From: Ancylomarina sp963977525
GTDB taxonomy: Bacteria; Bacteroidota; Bacteroidia; Bacteroidales; Marinifilaceae
DNA length: 64,000 nt
Direction: 5' to 3'
NCBI GenBank assembly: GCA_963977525.1
Contig: CAXBPC010000020.1
Span: forward strand, 1-64,000
The position numbers and the translations under genes were made by a program. Below, piece after piece: positions 28,249 through 37,795 of this stretch. Each line of letters begins with the position of its first letter. Positions within the stretch are counted from its first letter, which is position 1. Below the pieces are notes generated by a model. That model made no database searches. It was not told the origin of the DNA and was given only the letters and a program-made list of their open reading frames with translations.

Positions 28249-28671
28249 TTAAAACATATTTCTTTTTGTTTCCATATACGATTGTAGTATAATGGTTGCA
28301 CTAATTTTATCGATAACCGCCTTATCTCGTCTTTGCTTCTTGGTCATTCCACCATCAATCATCGTTTGAAAAGCAATTTTAGATGTAAAACGCTCATCAA
28401 CCATTTCGATAGGCATATCGGGGAATCGCTTCTTCAGTTGCCCAAGAAAAGGTTTCAAATATTTCATCGATTCGCTATCCTCGTTATTCAACTGCTTAGG
28501 ATGCCCCACAACAATACACTCAACCTCTTCGGTCTCCATATATTTCTGAATGTAATCCAAAACATCTTTAGCATGAACCGTATCCAAACCATTTGCAATG
28601 ATTTGCATTGGGTCGCTAACCGCCAATCCCACTCGTTTTCTACCGTAATCTATAGCTAAAAGTCGTGCCAA
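28249..28671 (-). CDS. ruvX: RuvX/YqgF Holliday-junction resolvase-like protein
   Basis: A 140-residue RNase H-fold nuclease. It has the first acidic strand LAIDYGRKRVGLAVSD (residues 4-19), a second at VECIVVGHPKQLN and the MVDERFTSK motif. Family members are linked to pre-16S rRNA 5' end processing and possibly junction resolution. It is the first gene of a two-gene unit with def. Confidence 0.93.
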   Translation of the reverse strand: MARLLAIDYGRKRVGLAVSDPMQIIANGLDTVHAKDVLDYIQKYMETEEVECIVVGHPKQLNNEDSESMKYLKPFLGQLKKRFPDMPIEMVDERFTSKIAFQTMIDGGMTKKQRRDKAVIDKISATIILQSYMETKRNMF

Positions 28672-28699
28672 GGTTTGTATCGTTTTTTAATTTGATGGA

Positions 28700-28707
28700 C
28701 AAAGATA
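28700..28707 (-). promoter_or_regulatory. Predicted -7 box for ruvX-def
   Basis: TATCTTTG on the minus strand, 29 bp upstream of the ruvX ATG, matches TAnnTTTG. The nearest upstream TTG is 25 bases away, slightly too far. Confidence 0.45.
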
Positions 28708-28914
28708 GAAAAACTTAATGGAAGCGTAAACTCAATGTCTTTATAATCGTATTCTTACCTCTTGTTTAGAATATGCAATACGGTTTATAAGATCTTTTGC
28801 AAAATTTAGTTTCAATAATTAGCTTGAATCATAACTCACTCTAATAAATACGCCCTTTACCGATAAAATTTAATACTTGAGTATCTTTTCAATTTTATGT
28901 ATATTAATGTTTTT

Positions 28915-28922
28915 TAGTTTTG
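28915..28922 (+). promoter_or_regulatory. Predicted -7 box of the efflux operon
   Basis: TAGTTTTG matches TAnnTTTG about 50 bp upstream of the first gene of the efflux operon. No good -33 TTG is visible at standard spacing. Confidence 0.4.
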
Positions 28923-28982
28923 CCAATCAATGCTAAAACGACTACTAAGAAAACCAATTTCCCATTCTAAATGTATTTAAAC

Positions 28983-31325
28983 ATGAAGAACAAAATCATC
29001 TTTCTTCTTTTGATATTCTCATCCTTTATTGGGCGAGCTCAGCAACAAGAAGACTATACCATCGCTATTCTTGGTGATAAACTGATACCAGAAACCGACC
29101 AAATTCTTGTTCAGTTGAAAGACGAAATTAAATCAGTTGTAGGCCAATCCGCAAATATTGTATTCAAAGATTCGTTCATTCTACTAAATGATCTAAACCT
29201 TGAAAAAGCATCAGACAACTATGAAAAAATGCTTAAATCGCCTGACGTCGATCTAATCCTCTCTTTTGGATCAGTCAACAACTATGTGATTGCTAAGAAT
29301 AAAATATTCCCAAAGCCAGTTATTCTTTTTGGCGTTATTAACGATGATTTCATTACTTTTCCTGAAGGACAAGTTAGTTCCAACATTCCTAACTTGACTT
29401 ATATACTTACTCCCCAATCGTACAAAAGGGATTTGTTGCAGTTTAAGGAAATATTCCCTTTTAAGAAGATTGGAATTATAGTTGATGATTACTTAACTAA
29501 AATACATCCGGTTAAGGAAACTCTAGATGAGATATTCAAAACGATTGAAGCTGAATATGTTCTTATCACCATCAATCAAGCTAATGATATTGATGGCAAA
29601 TTAGATTCACTTGATGCAGTTTACCTATCTGGTGGATTGTTTTTTAGTAAAGATGAGCAAGCAAATTTGGTTAATAAGATTAACGAACGAAAACTACCTA
29701 GCTTCACCTCTATCGATGAACACTTTTCTGATTATGGCATTCTTCTAACCTCTCAACCCATCAATAATCTAGATCAATTTTTCAGACGAATTGCTTTGAA
29801 TATTGAATCGGCTGTGAATGGAGATAATTTAGCTCAGCTTCCTATCTATATGGATATAGAGGCAAAATTGTCTTTAAATATTGAAACAGCATTTCAAATT
29901 CACTTTCCGCTTAAATACAGTTTCCTACTGAAGACTAATATTGTGGGGAACGTGAACCAAATTTCTTTTCAAAAGCAGTACACGCTTCCTGAAGTTATGA
30001 AGCAGGTGCTGGATCAGAACTTAAACCTTAAAGCAGAGCAGAAGAATATAGAACTGGCTAGTCAAGAAGTTAAGCTTTCGAAAAGTGAGTACTTACCAGA
30101 TTTATCATCTTCGTTTAGCGGAGCATATTTAGATCCTGAGCTTGCAAAAGTTTCAAATGGATCGAATCCGGAATACAGCACATCGGGAAATATAAAATTT
30201 GAACAGTTAATTTTCTCTGAGCAAGCTAGTGCCAATATCAAAATTCAAAAAGAACTGAAGAAGGCTATTAAGGAAAACTACAATTCGGAAGAAAAAGATG
30301 CCATCTTAAATGCAGGAGTAGCCTACTACAATGCCCTAATTGCCAAAGCTAACTTTTTAATAAACGATGAAAACCTAAGAGTTACTCGTCAGAATTATGA
30401 AATTGCTCAGCAAAAATATGATGCAGGACAAACAGGAAAATCTGATGTCTTGAGATGGAAAAGTGAGTTGGCAATGGCAACCCAAAATATTGTCAATAGC
30501 TATACGCAACTCAATCAGTCTTTCAATGAGCTGAATCAAATTCTAAACAACCCTATCGGATTAAAAATTGATGTTCTTAATGAAGATTTTAAGAATTCTC
30601 ACGGTAAAAATGACAACAAGTTTTTCAATATACTTGATGATCCATTCTCAAGAGAGAAATTCACACGTCTTGTTGAAGAAAAAGCCATTGAGAATGCTCA
30701 TGAGTTAAAATCCTTACAACATAACATCAGCGCAAGCAAGCGATCTGCAATGCTTTATCAGAGAAGCAAGTTTCTACCAACAATTGGTTTGCAAGGAGAA
30801 TACAACCACACTTTCAGTAGAAGTGGAGAAGGTACTAAATACCCAACTGGTTTTATAGGTTCTCCTGATGGTTATTATAATGTTGGCGTACAAGTTAGCC
30901 TTCCTATTTTTCAAAAGAACCAAAGAAATATAAACCGACAAAAGTCTTTTATACAACGCGATCAATTGAATATCCAGAGAAATGATGCCATTGCATCCAT
31001 CAAAAGAAATGTCAATGATATTATTCTGTCTATCGTGAGTCAGTTTTCCAATATAGAGCTATCAAAGATTTCAACCGAGGCTGCCAAAGAGAGTCTGGAG
31101 TTAATGCAAGTTTCCTATTCAAATGGAGCTATTGGCATTACATCTCTAATTGATTCTCAGCAAGCTTATTTTCAGGCTCAGTACCAACAAGCCAATGCGG
31201 ATTATAATTTCCAATTGAGCATTTTGCAACTCGAACGAATCATGTCGTATTTCTTTACTCTACATTCCGATGAAGAAAATCAAATCTTCATTAATCAGGT
31301 TAAAGAGCAAATTGTTCAAAACTAA
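28983..31325 (+). CDS. Periplasmic-binding-domain/TolC fusion outer-membrane efflux protein
   Basis: About 780 residues from the ATG at 28983; an ATG at 28971 would add MYLN. After a signal peptide (ending IGRAQ), residues 25-300 look like an ABC-type substrate-binding domain. The cues are the repeated alpha/beta segments VDLILSFGSVNN, KPVILFGVIND, IGIIVDDYL, AVYLSGGLFFS and LPSFTSIDEHF. From about residue 335 to the end it is a TolC-type outer-membrane factor with long helical repeats (LNLKAEQKNIELASQEVKLSK; TEAAKESLELMQVSYSNGAIG). Fusing a solute-binding module to TolC is unusual. The genes for a membrane-fusion lipoprotein and an RND pump follow at 33 and 24 bp, so it is the exit duct of a tripartite pump, and the extra domain may sense or deliver a ligand. 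Confidence 0.82.
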   Translation: MKNKIIFLLLIFSSFIGRAQQQEDYTIAILGDKLIPETDQILVQLKDEIKSVVGQSANIVFKDSFILLNDLNLEKASDNYEKMLKSPDVDLILSFGSVNNYVIAKNKIFPKPVILFGVINDDFITFPEGQVSSNIPNLTYILTPQSYKRDLLQFKEIFPFKKIGIIVDDYLTKIHPVKETLDEIFKTIEAEYVLITINQANDIDGKLDSLDAVYLSGGLFFSKDEQANLVNKINERKLPSFTSIDEHFSDYGILLTSQPINNLDQFFRRIALNIESAVNGDNLAQLPIYMDIEAKLSLNIETAFQIHFPLKYSFLLKTNIVGNVNQISFQKQYTLPEVMKQVLDQNLNLKAEQKNIELASQEVKLSKSEYLPDLSSSFSGAYLDPELAKVSNGSNPEYSTSGNIKFEQLIFSEQASANIKIQKELKKAIKENYNSEEKDAILNAGVAYYNALIAKANFLINDENLRVTRQNYEIAQQKYDAGQTGKSDVLRWKSELAMATQNIVNSYTQLNQSFNELNQILNNPIGLKIDVLNEDFKNSHGKNDNKFFNILDDPFSREKFTRLVEEKAIENAHELKSLQHNISASKRSAMLYQRSKFLPTIGLQGEYNHTFSRSGEGTKYPTGFIGSPDGYYNVGVQVSLPIFQKNQRNINRQKSFIQRDQLNIQRNDAIASIKRNVNDIILSIVSQFSNIELSKISTEAAKESLELMQVSYSNGAIGITSLIDSQQAYFQAQYQQANADYNFQLSILQLERIMSYFFTLHSDEENQIFINQVKEQIVQN

Positions 31326-31358
31326 AAAGCACATTTCCACCTTGTAAATATTAAGCAT

Positions 31359-32444
31359 ATGAAATCTATATATTATATATTAATCTTATCAATAGTCATG
31401 TTTGGTTCGGCTTGTTCAGACAAGAAAGAGCCAGTACAAAAAGAAAAATTACGTCCTGTTAAGTATGCCAAAATCAGTTATTCGGGTATCGGACAAGTTA
31501 GATCATTCAATGGAACGGCTAGATCTGATAAGGAAATTAACTTAAGCTTTAGAACCAGTGGTATCCTAACAACCTTGAATATTTCAGCTGGTCAGAAAGT
31601 TACAAAAGGTGATCTATTGGCTCAAATCGATAATTCTGAAGCGCGTTTATCTTTAGAGCAATCTATCTCTTCTTTGAATAGTGCCAAAGCAAATCTAAAC
31701 ACAAGTACATCGACCTTAGATCGTACCAAGACTCTTTTTGAAAAAGGATCAGCTTCTTTAAGTGACTACGAGAATGCGAAATCATCATTTGCATCGGCGA
31801 AAGCTGATTTTGAATCGAAAAAGCGTACCATAGAAATCCAGAAAAAGCAAGTTGGTTATGGTATTATCTATGCTCCTGCCAATGGTATTATAGCTTCCAA
31901 AAATGTGGAGAACAACGAGAATGTTGGCTCAGGAAGCGTTATTGCTATTTTAAATGCAGGAAGCTTTATGGAAATCAGCTTGGGAATGCCTGAGAATGTG
32001 ATTAACCGTGTACATAAAGGCATGAAAGTTATGGCAAAATTCCCAGCTCTTCAGGGTAAAAGCTTCGAAGGTGTTGTTAATGAAATTGCACCTTCAATCG
32101 AAAGTGGATCGGCTACTTACCCTGTTAGAATTAAACTGCTTGGCAAGAACACTGAAGTCAAGTCTGGAATGGCTGCTAATATCACTTTTACATTTCCACA
32201 GACAGATAATCAAGAAGTCTTGATCGTTCCAATTTCGGCTGTGGGAGAAGATAGCAAAGGGAATTTCGTTTACCTGATCGAGAAGCAGAGCGAATCTATT
32301 GGATTAATCAAAAAGCAACACTTTACTATTGGCGAATTATCACCTGTAGGTTTCGAAGTTGTGAAAGGATTAATACCAGGGCAAACTGTGGCAACAGCAG
32401 GTTTACAAACCTTGCTTGATGGACAAAAAGTTAGCCTTAAATAG
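31359..32444 (+). CDS. RND efflux periplasmic adaptor lipoprotein (MFP)
   Basis: A 361-residue membrane-fusion protein. The lipobox GSACS puts the lipid anchor at Cys19. A lipoyl-like half motif (LNISAGQKVTKGDLLAQID) at about residue 68 is followed by a coiled-coil hairpin (80-160), the second lipoyl half (IYAPANGIIASKNVENNENV), a beta-barrel domain and a C-terminal membrane-proximal domain. It bridges the inner-membrane RND pump encoded next and the TolC fusion encoded before. Confidence 0.93.
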   Translation: MKSIYYILILSIVMFGSACSDKKEPVQKEKLRPVKYAKISYSGIGQVRSFNGTARSDKEINLSFRTSGILTTLNISAGQKVTKGDLLAQIDNSEARLSLEQSISSLNSAKANLNTSTSTLDRTKTLFEKGSASLSDYENAKSSFASAKADFESKKRTIEIQKKQVGYGIIYAPANGIIASKNVENNENVGSGSVIAILNAGSFMEISLGMPENVINRVHKGMKVMAKFPALQGKSFEGVVNEIAPSIESGSATYPVRIKLLGKNTEVKSGMAANITFTFPQTDNQEVLIVPISAVGEDSKGNFVYLIEKQSESIGLIKKQHFTIGELSPVGFEVVKGLIPGQTVATAGLQTLLDGQKVSLK

Positions 32445-32468
32445 TATCAACACTTTAAATCAGCAAAT

Positions 32469-35400
32469 ATGAATCTTACAAAATTCGCAATTGAAAAAAG
32501 TCGAATTACATTCACGCTGCTTGCTGTAGTGGTGATAATGGGACTAACGCTATACAAAACATTACCTCGAGATAGTATGCCTCCTTACACGATTAGGGTT
32601 GCAACAATTATCTCTTCCTTTCCAGGAGCCAGCCCCGAGCGAGTTGAGCTTTTGGTAACCGATAAAATAGAGAAAAAAGCACAGGAAATTCCTGAAGTAA
32701 AAGAAATTAATAGTACCTCACGAACAGGCTTATCTATTGTATCGGTTACCCTAAAAGATAAAGTTTCGCCTGAAGAACTACAAAGCATCTGGGATAAGTT
32801 AAGACGTAAACTTGACGACATTAAAGGTTTACCAAAGGGCGTAAATCCAAACTTAAATGATGACGATATTGGAGTGGTTTACGGTATTATTGTCGGCCTA
32901 ATAAGCGATGGCTATTCTTACACAGAAATGAAAGAATATGCTGATGATCTTCGCGACGATTTAATCAAACTAGATGATGCAGCGAAAGTAGAATTTGGTG
33001 GTGTTCAAGATGAACGTGTTTTTATCGAATTCGACGAAGCCCAACTTAAAGAGTATGGCTTAACATCGACCACTTTGCAGAATACCATTGCATCGACCAA
33101 TATTTTAGATTCGGGTGGAGAAGTTAACCTCGAGGATGAAAAAATCATTCTTGAACCAACAGGTAATTACGATTCTCTTGAAGATATACAAAACACTTTA
33201 ATTCCAATTGGTGATGGTAAGCAAGTTGTGCAGCTTCGAGATATTACCACTATTCGAAAAGGTTATATTGAGCCAGCCACTTCTATAGTTCACGTTAATG
33301 GTCAACCAGCTATTTCCATGTCAATATCGCTTATCGATGGCGCAAACATTATTAAACTGGGAGAAGAAGTCGATAAAGTCATGTCTAAATGGAATAAGAA
33401 ATTACCAATTGGATTAGAAATACAACGCCTTTCGTCCTTAGATACTTTTGTAGACAAAAGCATTGGTAATTTCATTGGCAACCTGATGCAATCTATCGTG
33501 ATTGTGTTGCTTGTAATGCTGATATTTTTAGGACTTAGAACAGGACTTATTGTAGCCAGTTTGATTCCTATTGTTACCATCGCGACACTGATGTTGATGG
33601 GACTTATCGATATGGGCTTAAATCAGGTTACTTTAGCTGCTCTTATTATGGCACTAGGTATGATGGTGGATAATGCCATTGTGGTTTCCGAATCCATATT
33701 GGTTAAAATGGAGAAAGGTGTTTCTGCTAAAGATGCAGCCGTTTCTTCCTGCACAGAGCTCATCATTCCTCTTCTAATTTCAACTTTAACCACATCAGCT
33801 GCCTTTTTATCATTCTACCTAGCCGAATCGACTATGGGTGATATTATGGGCCCTATTTTCGTGGTAATTACTTTGGCTTTGGTTTCTTCATGGATTATTT
33901 CATTAACCGTCATCACCATGATGTGTTTCCTTTTCCTTAAAGTGAAGCCGAAAACTGAAAGCAAACCAGCTATTGTAGATCGTATGTTCGCTGCCTTAAA
34001 GGTTTACTACAAGTCTCTTATTATGATTGTGCTTGCTTATAAGCGCTCAGTAATCGTCGGTATTTTCGCTCTTTTCTTTTTATCTCTATTCGGATTTGGA
34101 CTTGTTCCTTTCACCTTTTTCCCTGATAGTGATCGTAATATGATCACCATCGATATCAATCTTCCTTTGGGAACTAAGATTGAAAAGACAGAAAATGTTG
34201 TAGAAGAAATAGAAACATTTATTGCCGATAAACTATTGGTAAATGATAGCAGAACCGACGGCATCTCTGATTGGGCATCCTATATCGGGCAAGGACCAAA
34301 CTCATACGATTTGGGTTACTCGCAAGATGAAGCCAACTCAAGCTATGCCCATATTCTTGTCAACACAAGTTCTTTTGAAATGAACAATGAGTTGGTTACA
34401 CGCTTGGATGAATATTGCTATTCTCAATTCCCAAATGCCGACATTAAAGTTGGCCCATTGGGTGCTGGCGGGGGTGGTGTACCTATCGAGATTAAGGTTT
34501 CGGGACAAAGCCCTGATATCCTATCGGAGTTATCAGAACAGATTAAATCGAAACTGTCTACCATAAACGGAACCAAGAATGTGAAAGACGATTGGGGACC
34601 AAAAACCAAGAAGTTCATCATCGATATTAATCAGAACAACGCACAAATTGCGGGTATTACCAATCAGGATATTGCAACCTCACTAAAAACCGTATTGGAT
34701 GGTTTTCAGACGGGAGAATATCGTGAGGATGATAAAAACATTCCTATTCTTTTGAGGGGATTCGATAGTCAAGAGCAGAGCTACGAATCTATCGAGACCA
34801 TGAATGTTTTCTCGCAACAATCAGGAAGATCGGTACCTTTATCGCAGGTTGCCAACATTATTCCACAATGGCAGTACGCAAAAATTAAGCGTCTCGATTT
34901 AATTCGAAGCATTAATGTTTCGAGTGAACTGAATGTTACGGGAAATGCCTCTGAGATTATGAGCGAATTTACACCTTGGCTCGACGAGCAAACTGCAAAC
35001 TGGCCTGATGGTTACGCTTACACTTTAGGTGGTGACAGCAAAAACACAGCAGATAATATGGGCGCTGTAATTGACTACCTGCCTTTATCAGCCTTCATTA
35101 TTTTGCTCTTACTGATTATACAATTCAATTCGTTCCGTAAAACTTTGATGGTGGTTAGTACGATTCCATTGGGAGTAATCGGTGTGGTAATTGGTTTAAT
35201 CGTACTTCGTTCTTACTTTGGCTTCATGGCGTTCTTAGGGGTTATTTCCCTTGCTGGAATTGTCATTAACAATGCCATTGTCCTCATCGATAGAATAGAG
35301 ATTGAGATTAATGAACTAAAGCGGTCAACTCAGGATGCTGTAATTGCAGCCTGTTTGCAGCGTTTCCGTCCTATTTTACTTACAACTTTCACAACCTCGC

Positions 35401-35582
35401 TCGGACTAATTCCACTTTACTTAGGTGGTGGTTTAATGTGGGAACCTATGGCGGCTTCTATTATGATCGGTCTTCTGTTTGGAACTATAATTACACTGGT
35501 GTTTATTCCAGCTTTCTATAGTATTCTGTACAAGGTGCACTACAAAGACTATAAGTTCAACGAGGCCTTATTAAAAGAATAA
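32469..35582 (+). CDS. RND-family efflux pump inner-membrane subunit
   Basis: A 1037-residue AcrB-type proton-driven pump with 12 helices and two large periplasmic loops. Helix 4 carries GMMVDNAIVVSE, with one of the two proton-relay aspartates of AcrB replaced by Asn, as in some heavy-metal and Bacteroidota RNDs. Helix 10-11 has GIVINNAIVLIDRIE. The pump is the third gene of the operon, and a strong terminator follows. Export substrate is unknown; the fused solute-binding domain on the TolC partner may be a clue. Confidence 0.95.
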   Translation: MNLTKFAIEKSRITFTLLAVVVIMGLTLYKTLPRDSMPPYTIRVATIISSFPGASPERVELLVTDKIEKKAQEIPEVKEINSTSRTGLSIVSVTLKDKVSPEELQSIWDKLRRKLDDIKGLPKGVNPNLNDDDIGVVYGIIVGLISDGYSYTEMKEYADDLRDDLIKLDDAAKVEFGGVQDERVFIEFDEAQLKEYGLTSTTLQNTIASTNILDSGGEVNLEDEKIILEPTGNYDSLEDIQNTLIPIGDGKQVVQLRDITTIRKGYIEPATSIVHVNGQPAISMSISLIDGANIIKLGEEVDKVMSKWNKKLPIGLEIQRLSSLDTFVDKSIGNFIGNLMQSIVIVLLVMLIFLGLRTGLIVASLIPIVTIATLMLMGLIDMGLNQVTLAALIMALGMMVDNAIVVSESILVKMEKGVSAKDAAVSSCTELIIPLLISTLTTSAAFLSFYLAESTMGDIMGPIFVVITLALVSSWIISLTVITMMCFLFLKVKPKTESKPAIVDRMFAALKVYYKSLIMIVLAYKRSVIVGIFALFFLSLFGFGLVPFTFFPDSDRNMITIDINLPLGTKIEKTENVVEEIETFIADKLLVNDSRTDGISDWASYIGQGPNSYDLGYSQDEANSSYAHILVNTSSFEMNNELVTRLDEYCYSQFPNADIKVGPLGAGGGGVPIEIKVSGQSPDILSELSEQIKSKLSTINGTKNVKDDWGPKTKKFIIDINQNNAQIAGITNQDIATSLKTVLDGFQTGEYREDDKNIPILLRGFDSQEQSYESIETMNVFSQQSGRSVPLSQVANIIPQWQYAKIKRLDLIRSINVSSELNVTGNASEIMSEFTPWLDEQTANWPDGYAYTLGGDSKNTADNMGAVIDYLPLSAFIILLLLIIQFNSFRKTLMVVSTIPLGVIGVVIGLIVLRSYFGFMAFLGVISLAGIVINNAIVLIDRIEIEINELKRSTQDAVIAACLQRFRPILLTTFTTSLGLIPLYLGGGLMWEPMAASIMIGLLFGTIITLVFIPAFYSILYKVHYKDYKFNEALLKE

Positions 35583-35644
35583 ATAGTTATTGAGGTACTT
35601 GACTTTTCAGTCATTATCAGAAATAAATATTGCCAACAACTAGG

Positions 35645-35673
35645 AAAGGCCATATTATTATGGTCTTTTTTTT
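35645..35673 (+). terminator. Terminator of the efflux operon
   Basis: A 10-bp stem AAAGGCCATA/TATGGTCTTT (one G-U pair) with a TTAT loop, ending in T8. It overlaps the TTG-initiated upstream extension of the cyclase frame, which supports the later cyclase start at 35705. Confidence 0.9.
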
Positions 35674-35704
35674 ACTTAGCTTTGTTAGTCCAAAATCTGT
35701 AATA

Positions 35705-36805
35705 ATGATTCGAATAAATTCAAAGTATAGAAAATTAATCATCGATATTCTGCTCATCAATCTGGTGTGGATTATAGCCTTCTATTTCTTTAATTTTATT
35801 CAACTCACCGATATAAATGACAATCAACCATTCCCAAGTGATCCTCTTCTCAGGAAAATAAAGGGATTCAATATGTTTATCAGTAGCATTACGCTGGGTA
35901 CACTCTTTGGTTTTATCAACTATTACATTCAGCGTCATTCAAACAGGCTTCGATCAAAATCCTATGGTTATATCATCATCACCTATTCAGTGGTGCATCT
36001 TATTTTGGTATTAGTTGTTATCTCAATTGTAGCCATCCTATCTATCTCACTCTTTTCAGGGTCTTTTGACCAGGCAAAGCTGCAAAAACTGGTTGATTTC
36101 TTCCTATCAAAGAATCTGATGCGCATTTTAATTTTCACCTACATCATTAGTGTTTCAATTTTCTTGGTGAAAGTCATCAACAAAAAGTTGGGCGAAGGGG
36201 TTTTATGGAATCTGATATTGGGCAAATATCGCCAACCTAAAGAAGATCGCTTGCTCTTTCTTTTTATGGATTTAAAGTCGTCCACCACCTATGCAGAACT
36301 GCTAGGACACAGAAAATACAGCGAGCTTATTCAGGATTGCTTTTCAGATCTCACACCTGCCGTGTCGGCTTGCCACGCTAAAATTTACCAATACGTAGGA
36401 GACGAAGCCGTACTCAGCTGGAAATACGATGATGGTATTAAACAGGCCGATTGCATTCGTGTCTTTTTTCATTTCAAATCCATACTCAGTGCTCGTTCGC
36501 AATATTATTTAGATACTTATGGCTTTGTGCCCGAATTTAAGGCAGGTATAAATGGAGGCAAAATTATGGTGGCCGAAGTTGGCTATCTTAAACGATCTAT
36601 TGCCTACCATGGTGATGCTATAAACACCGCTGCTCGCATACAAGGACAATGCAATAGTTTCGAGCGCGACATTCTGCTTTCCGAAAAAGTGGTAAAGGAT
36701 ATCCTAAAAACCAATCAAGCTGATTTCATCGAATTGGAGAACATCCAGCTAAAAGGTAAAAAGGAAAAGGTGAAGCTTTTTAGTATCGATCAGTTTAAAA
36801 TATAG
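35705..36805 (+). CDS. Membrane-bound class III adenylate/guanylate cyclase
   Basis: About 366 residues from the ATG at 35705; earlier in-frame starts exist, but the efflux-operon terminator lies inside that extension. About four transmembrane helices occupy residues 12-165. The catalytic domain (about 190-355) has both metal-binding aspartates, in LFLFMDLKSSTTYAE and YQYVGDEAVLSW, and a later RSIAYHGDAINTAARIQ. It would make a cyclic nucleotide from ATP or GTP at the inner face of the membrane. The base specificity cannot be read with confidence. No receptor or effector gene is adjacent. Confidence 0.88.
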   Translation: MIRINSKYRKLIIDILLINLVWIIAFYFFNFIQLTDINDNQPFPSDPLLRKIKGFNMFISSITLGTLFGFINYYIQRHSNRLRSKSYGYIIITYSVVHLILVLVVISIVAILSISLFSGSFDQAKLQKLVDFFLSKNLMRILIFTYIISVSIFLVKVINKKLGEGVLWNLILGKYRQPKEDRLLFLFMDLKSSTTYAELLGHRKYSELIQDCFSDLTPAVSACHAKIYQYVGDEAVLSWKYDDGIKQADCIRVFFHFKSILSARSQYYLDTYGFVPEFKAGINGGKIMVAEVGYLKRSIAYHGDAINTAARIQGQCNSFERDILLSEKVVKDILKTNQADFIELENIQLKGKKEKVKLFSIDQFKI

Positions 36806-36952
36806 CATCATAACAAAGTCAGAATGCCCTGTTCCATGGGTTCCAAGTTTCCACTCTACAAACTGGCGCCACTTTCCAAATAAGAAAAAAGAGTTCAAGG
36901 TGTTTTTTTTGAAATTTAACAAGTCGTTAAGCCTCTGCCATTGGCTAAGTTT

Positions 36953-36960
36953 TATCTTTG
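36953..36960 (+). promoter_or_regulatory. Predicted -7 box for doxX
   Basis: TATCTTTG, 49 bp upstream of the DoxX start codon, matches TAnnTTTG; no clear -33 element. Confidence 0.5.
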
Positions 36961-37009
36961 CATATAGAAAATCTATTACTTTTTATAAAACATTCAAAAT
37001 TTCATAAGT

Positions 37010-37429
37010 ATGAGAAGACTACTACTAAATATAGGTACCGACGAAAAACTCTTAGACATTTTAATTCTTGCATTAAGAGTAACGATTGCTGCCTTTATGC
37101 TTACGCATGGTTTTGGTAAGCTCAATCTGTTATTTTCGGGGAACGAAATTCAATTTCCCGACCCTATGGGCGTGGGTGCAACATCCTCCTTAGGACTTGC
37201 TGTTTTTGCTGAGGTAATTTGCTCTATTCTAATCGGATTAGGCCTAGTAACACGCTTGGCTTCAATTCCGCTAATTGTTACCATGCTTGTGGCAATTTTT
37301 ATGATACACGGTGCCGATCCTTTTGCTAAAAAAGAGTTTGCCTTATTGTACTTAATCGTATACCTAGCGGTATTTGTAGTTGGTGGTCGTAAGTATTCGC
37401 TTGATGCGCTGCTTTTGAAGAAAAAATAA
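37010..37429 (+). CDS. DoxX family membrane protein
   Basis: A 139-residue protein with four membrane helices and the family features MLTHGFGKLNLLFSG in the first helix and ICSILIGLGLVTRLASIPL in the middle. DoxX-like proteins are often tied to redox or sulfur metabolism, but function varies. It is preceded by its own -7 box and is followed by a 166-bp interspersed repeat. Confidence 0.9.
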   Translation: MRRLLLNIGTDEKLLDILILALRVTIAAFMLTHGFGKLNLLFSGNEIQFPDPMGVGATSSLGLAVFAEVICSILIGLGLVTRLASIPLIVTMLVAIFMIHGADPFAKKEFALLYLIVYLAVFVVGGRKYSLDALLLKKK

Positions 37430-37795
37430 AACCGGTCCGACCAAAGACCATAAAGGCTGTTTATCTCTCGGGGTAAACGGCCTTTTCGTTTGCATATCCA
37501 TTACCCCTCCACCACAAGTCACAGACTTGCGGCATTAGGAGGTCCAAAAATATGAGAACATAATATTGAACGTCATCCTGAACTTGTTTCAGGATCTCAT
37601 AATCATTGTACAGAGATTCTGAAACAAGTTCAGAATGACGGACTATTATTTTTTTTGAACACCCTCTTTTCGCTATTACATTAGCCCCCATCCAAAGCAC
37701 GATGCTTTCTTTTAACAGCTCAATAACAAACTTTACTTCTCATTATCATTCAATTGCAGTATATTTAAGACTTCAATGTCTTTATATATACTAGA
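37430..37795. other. Intergenic region carrying interspersed repeat copy 1
   Basis: No believable gene. It holds an imperfect hairpin (AAACGGCC side near 37480) and the repeat element at 37506-37671. The remainder to 37795 is AT-rich leader of the thioredoxin-fold gene. Confidence 0.6.
37506..37671 (+). repeat. Interspersed palindromic element, copy 1
   Basis: A 166-bp element that recurs at 39264-39429. Its 70-bp core (37571-37640) is an imperfect palindrome: GTCATCCTGAACTTGTTTCA at one end and its near reverse complement at the other. The core also recurs inverted at 43544-43613. A small CAAGTC/GACTTG hairpin lies at the left end. It is a MITE/REP-like sequence without coding capacity. Confidence 0.92.
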
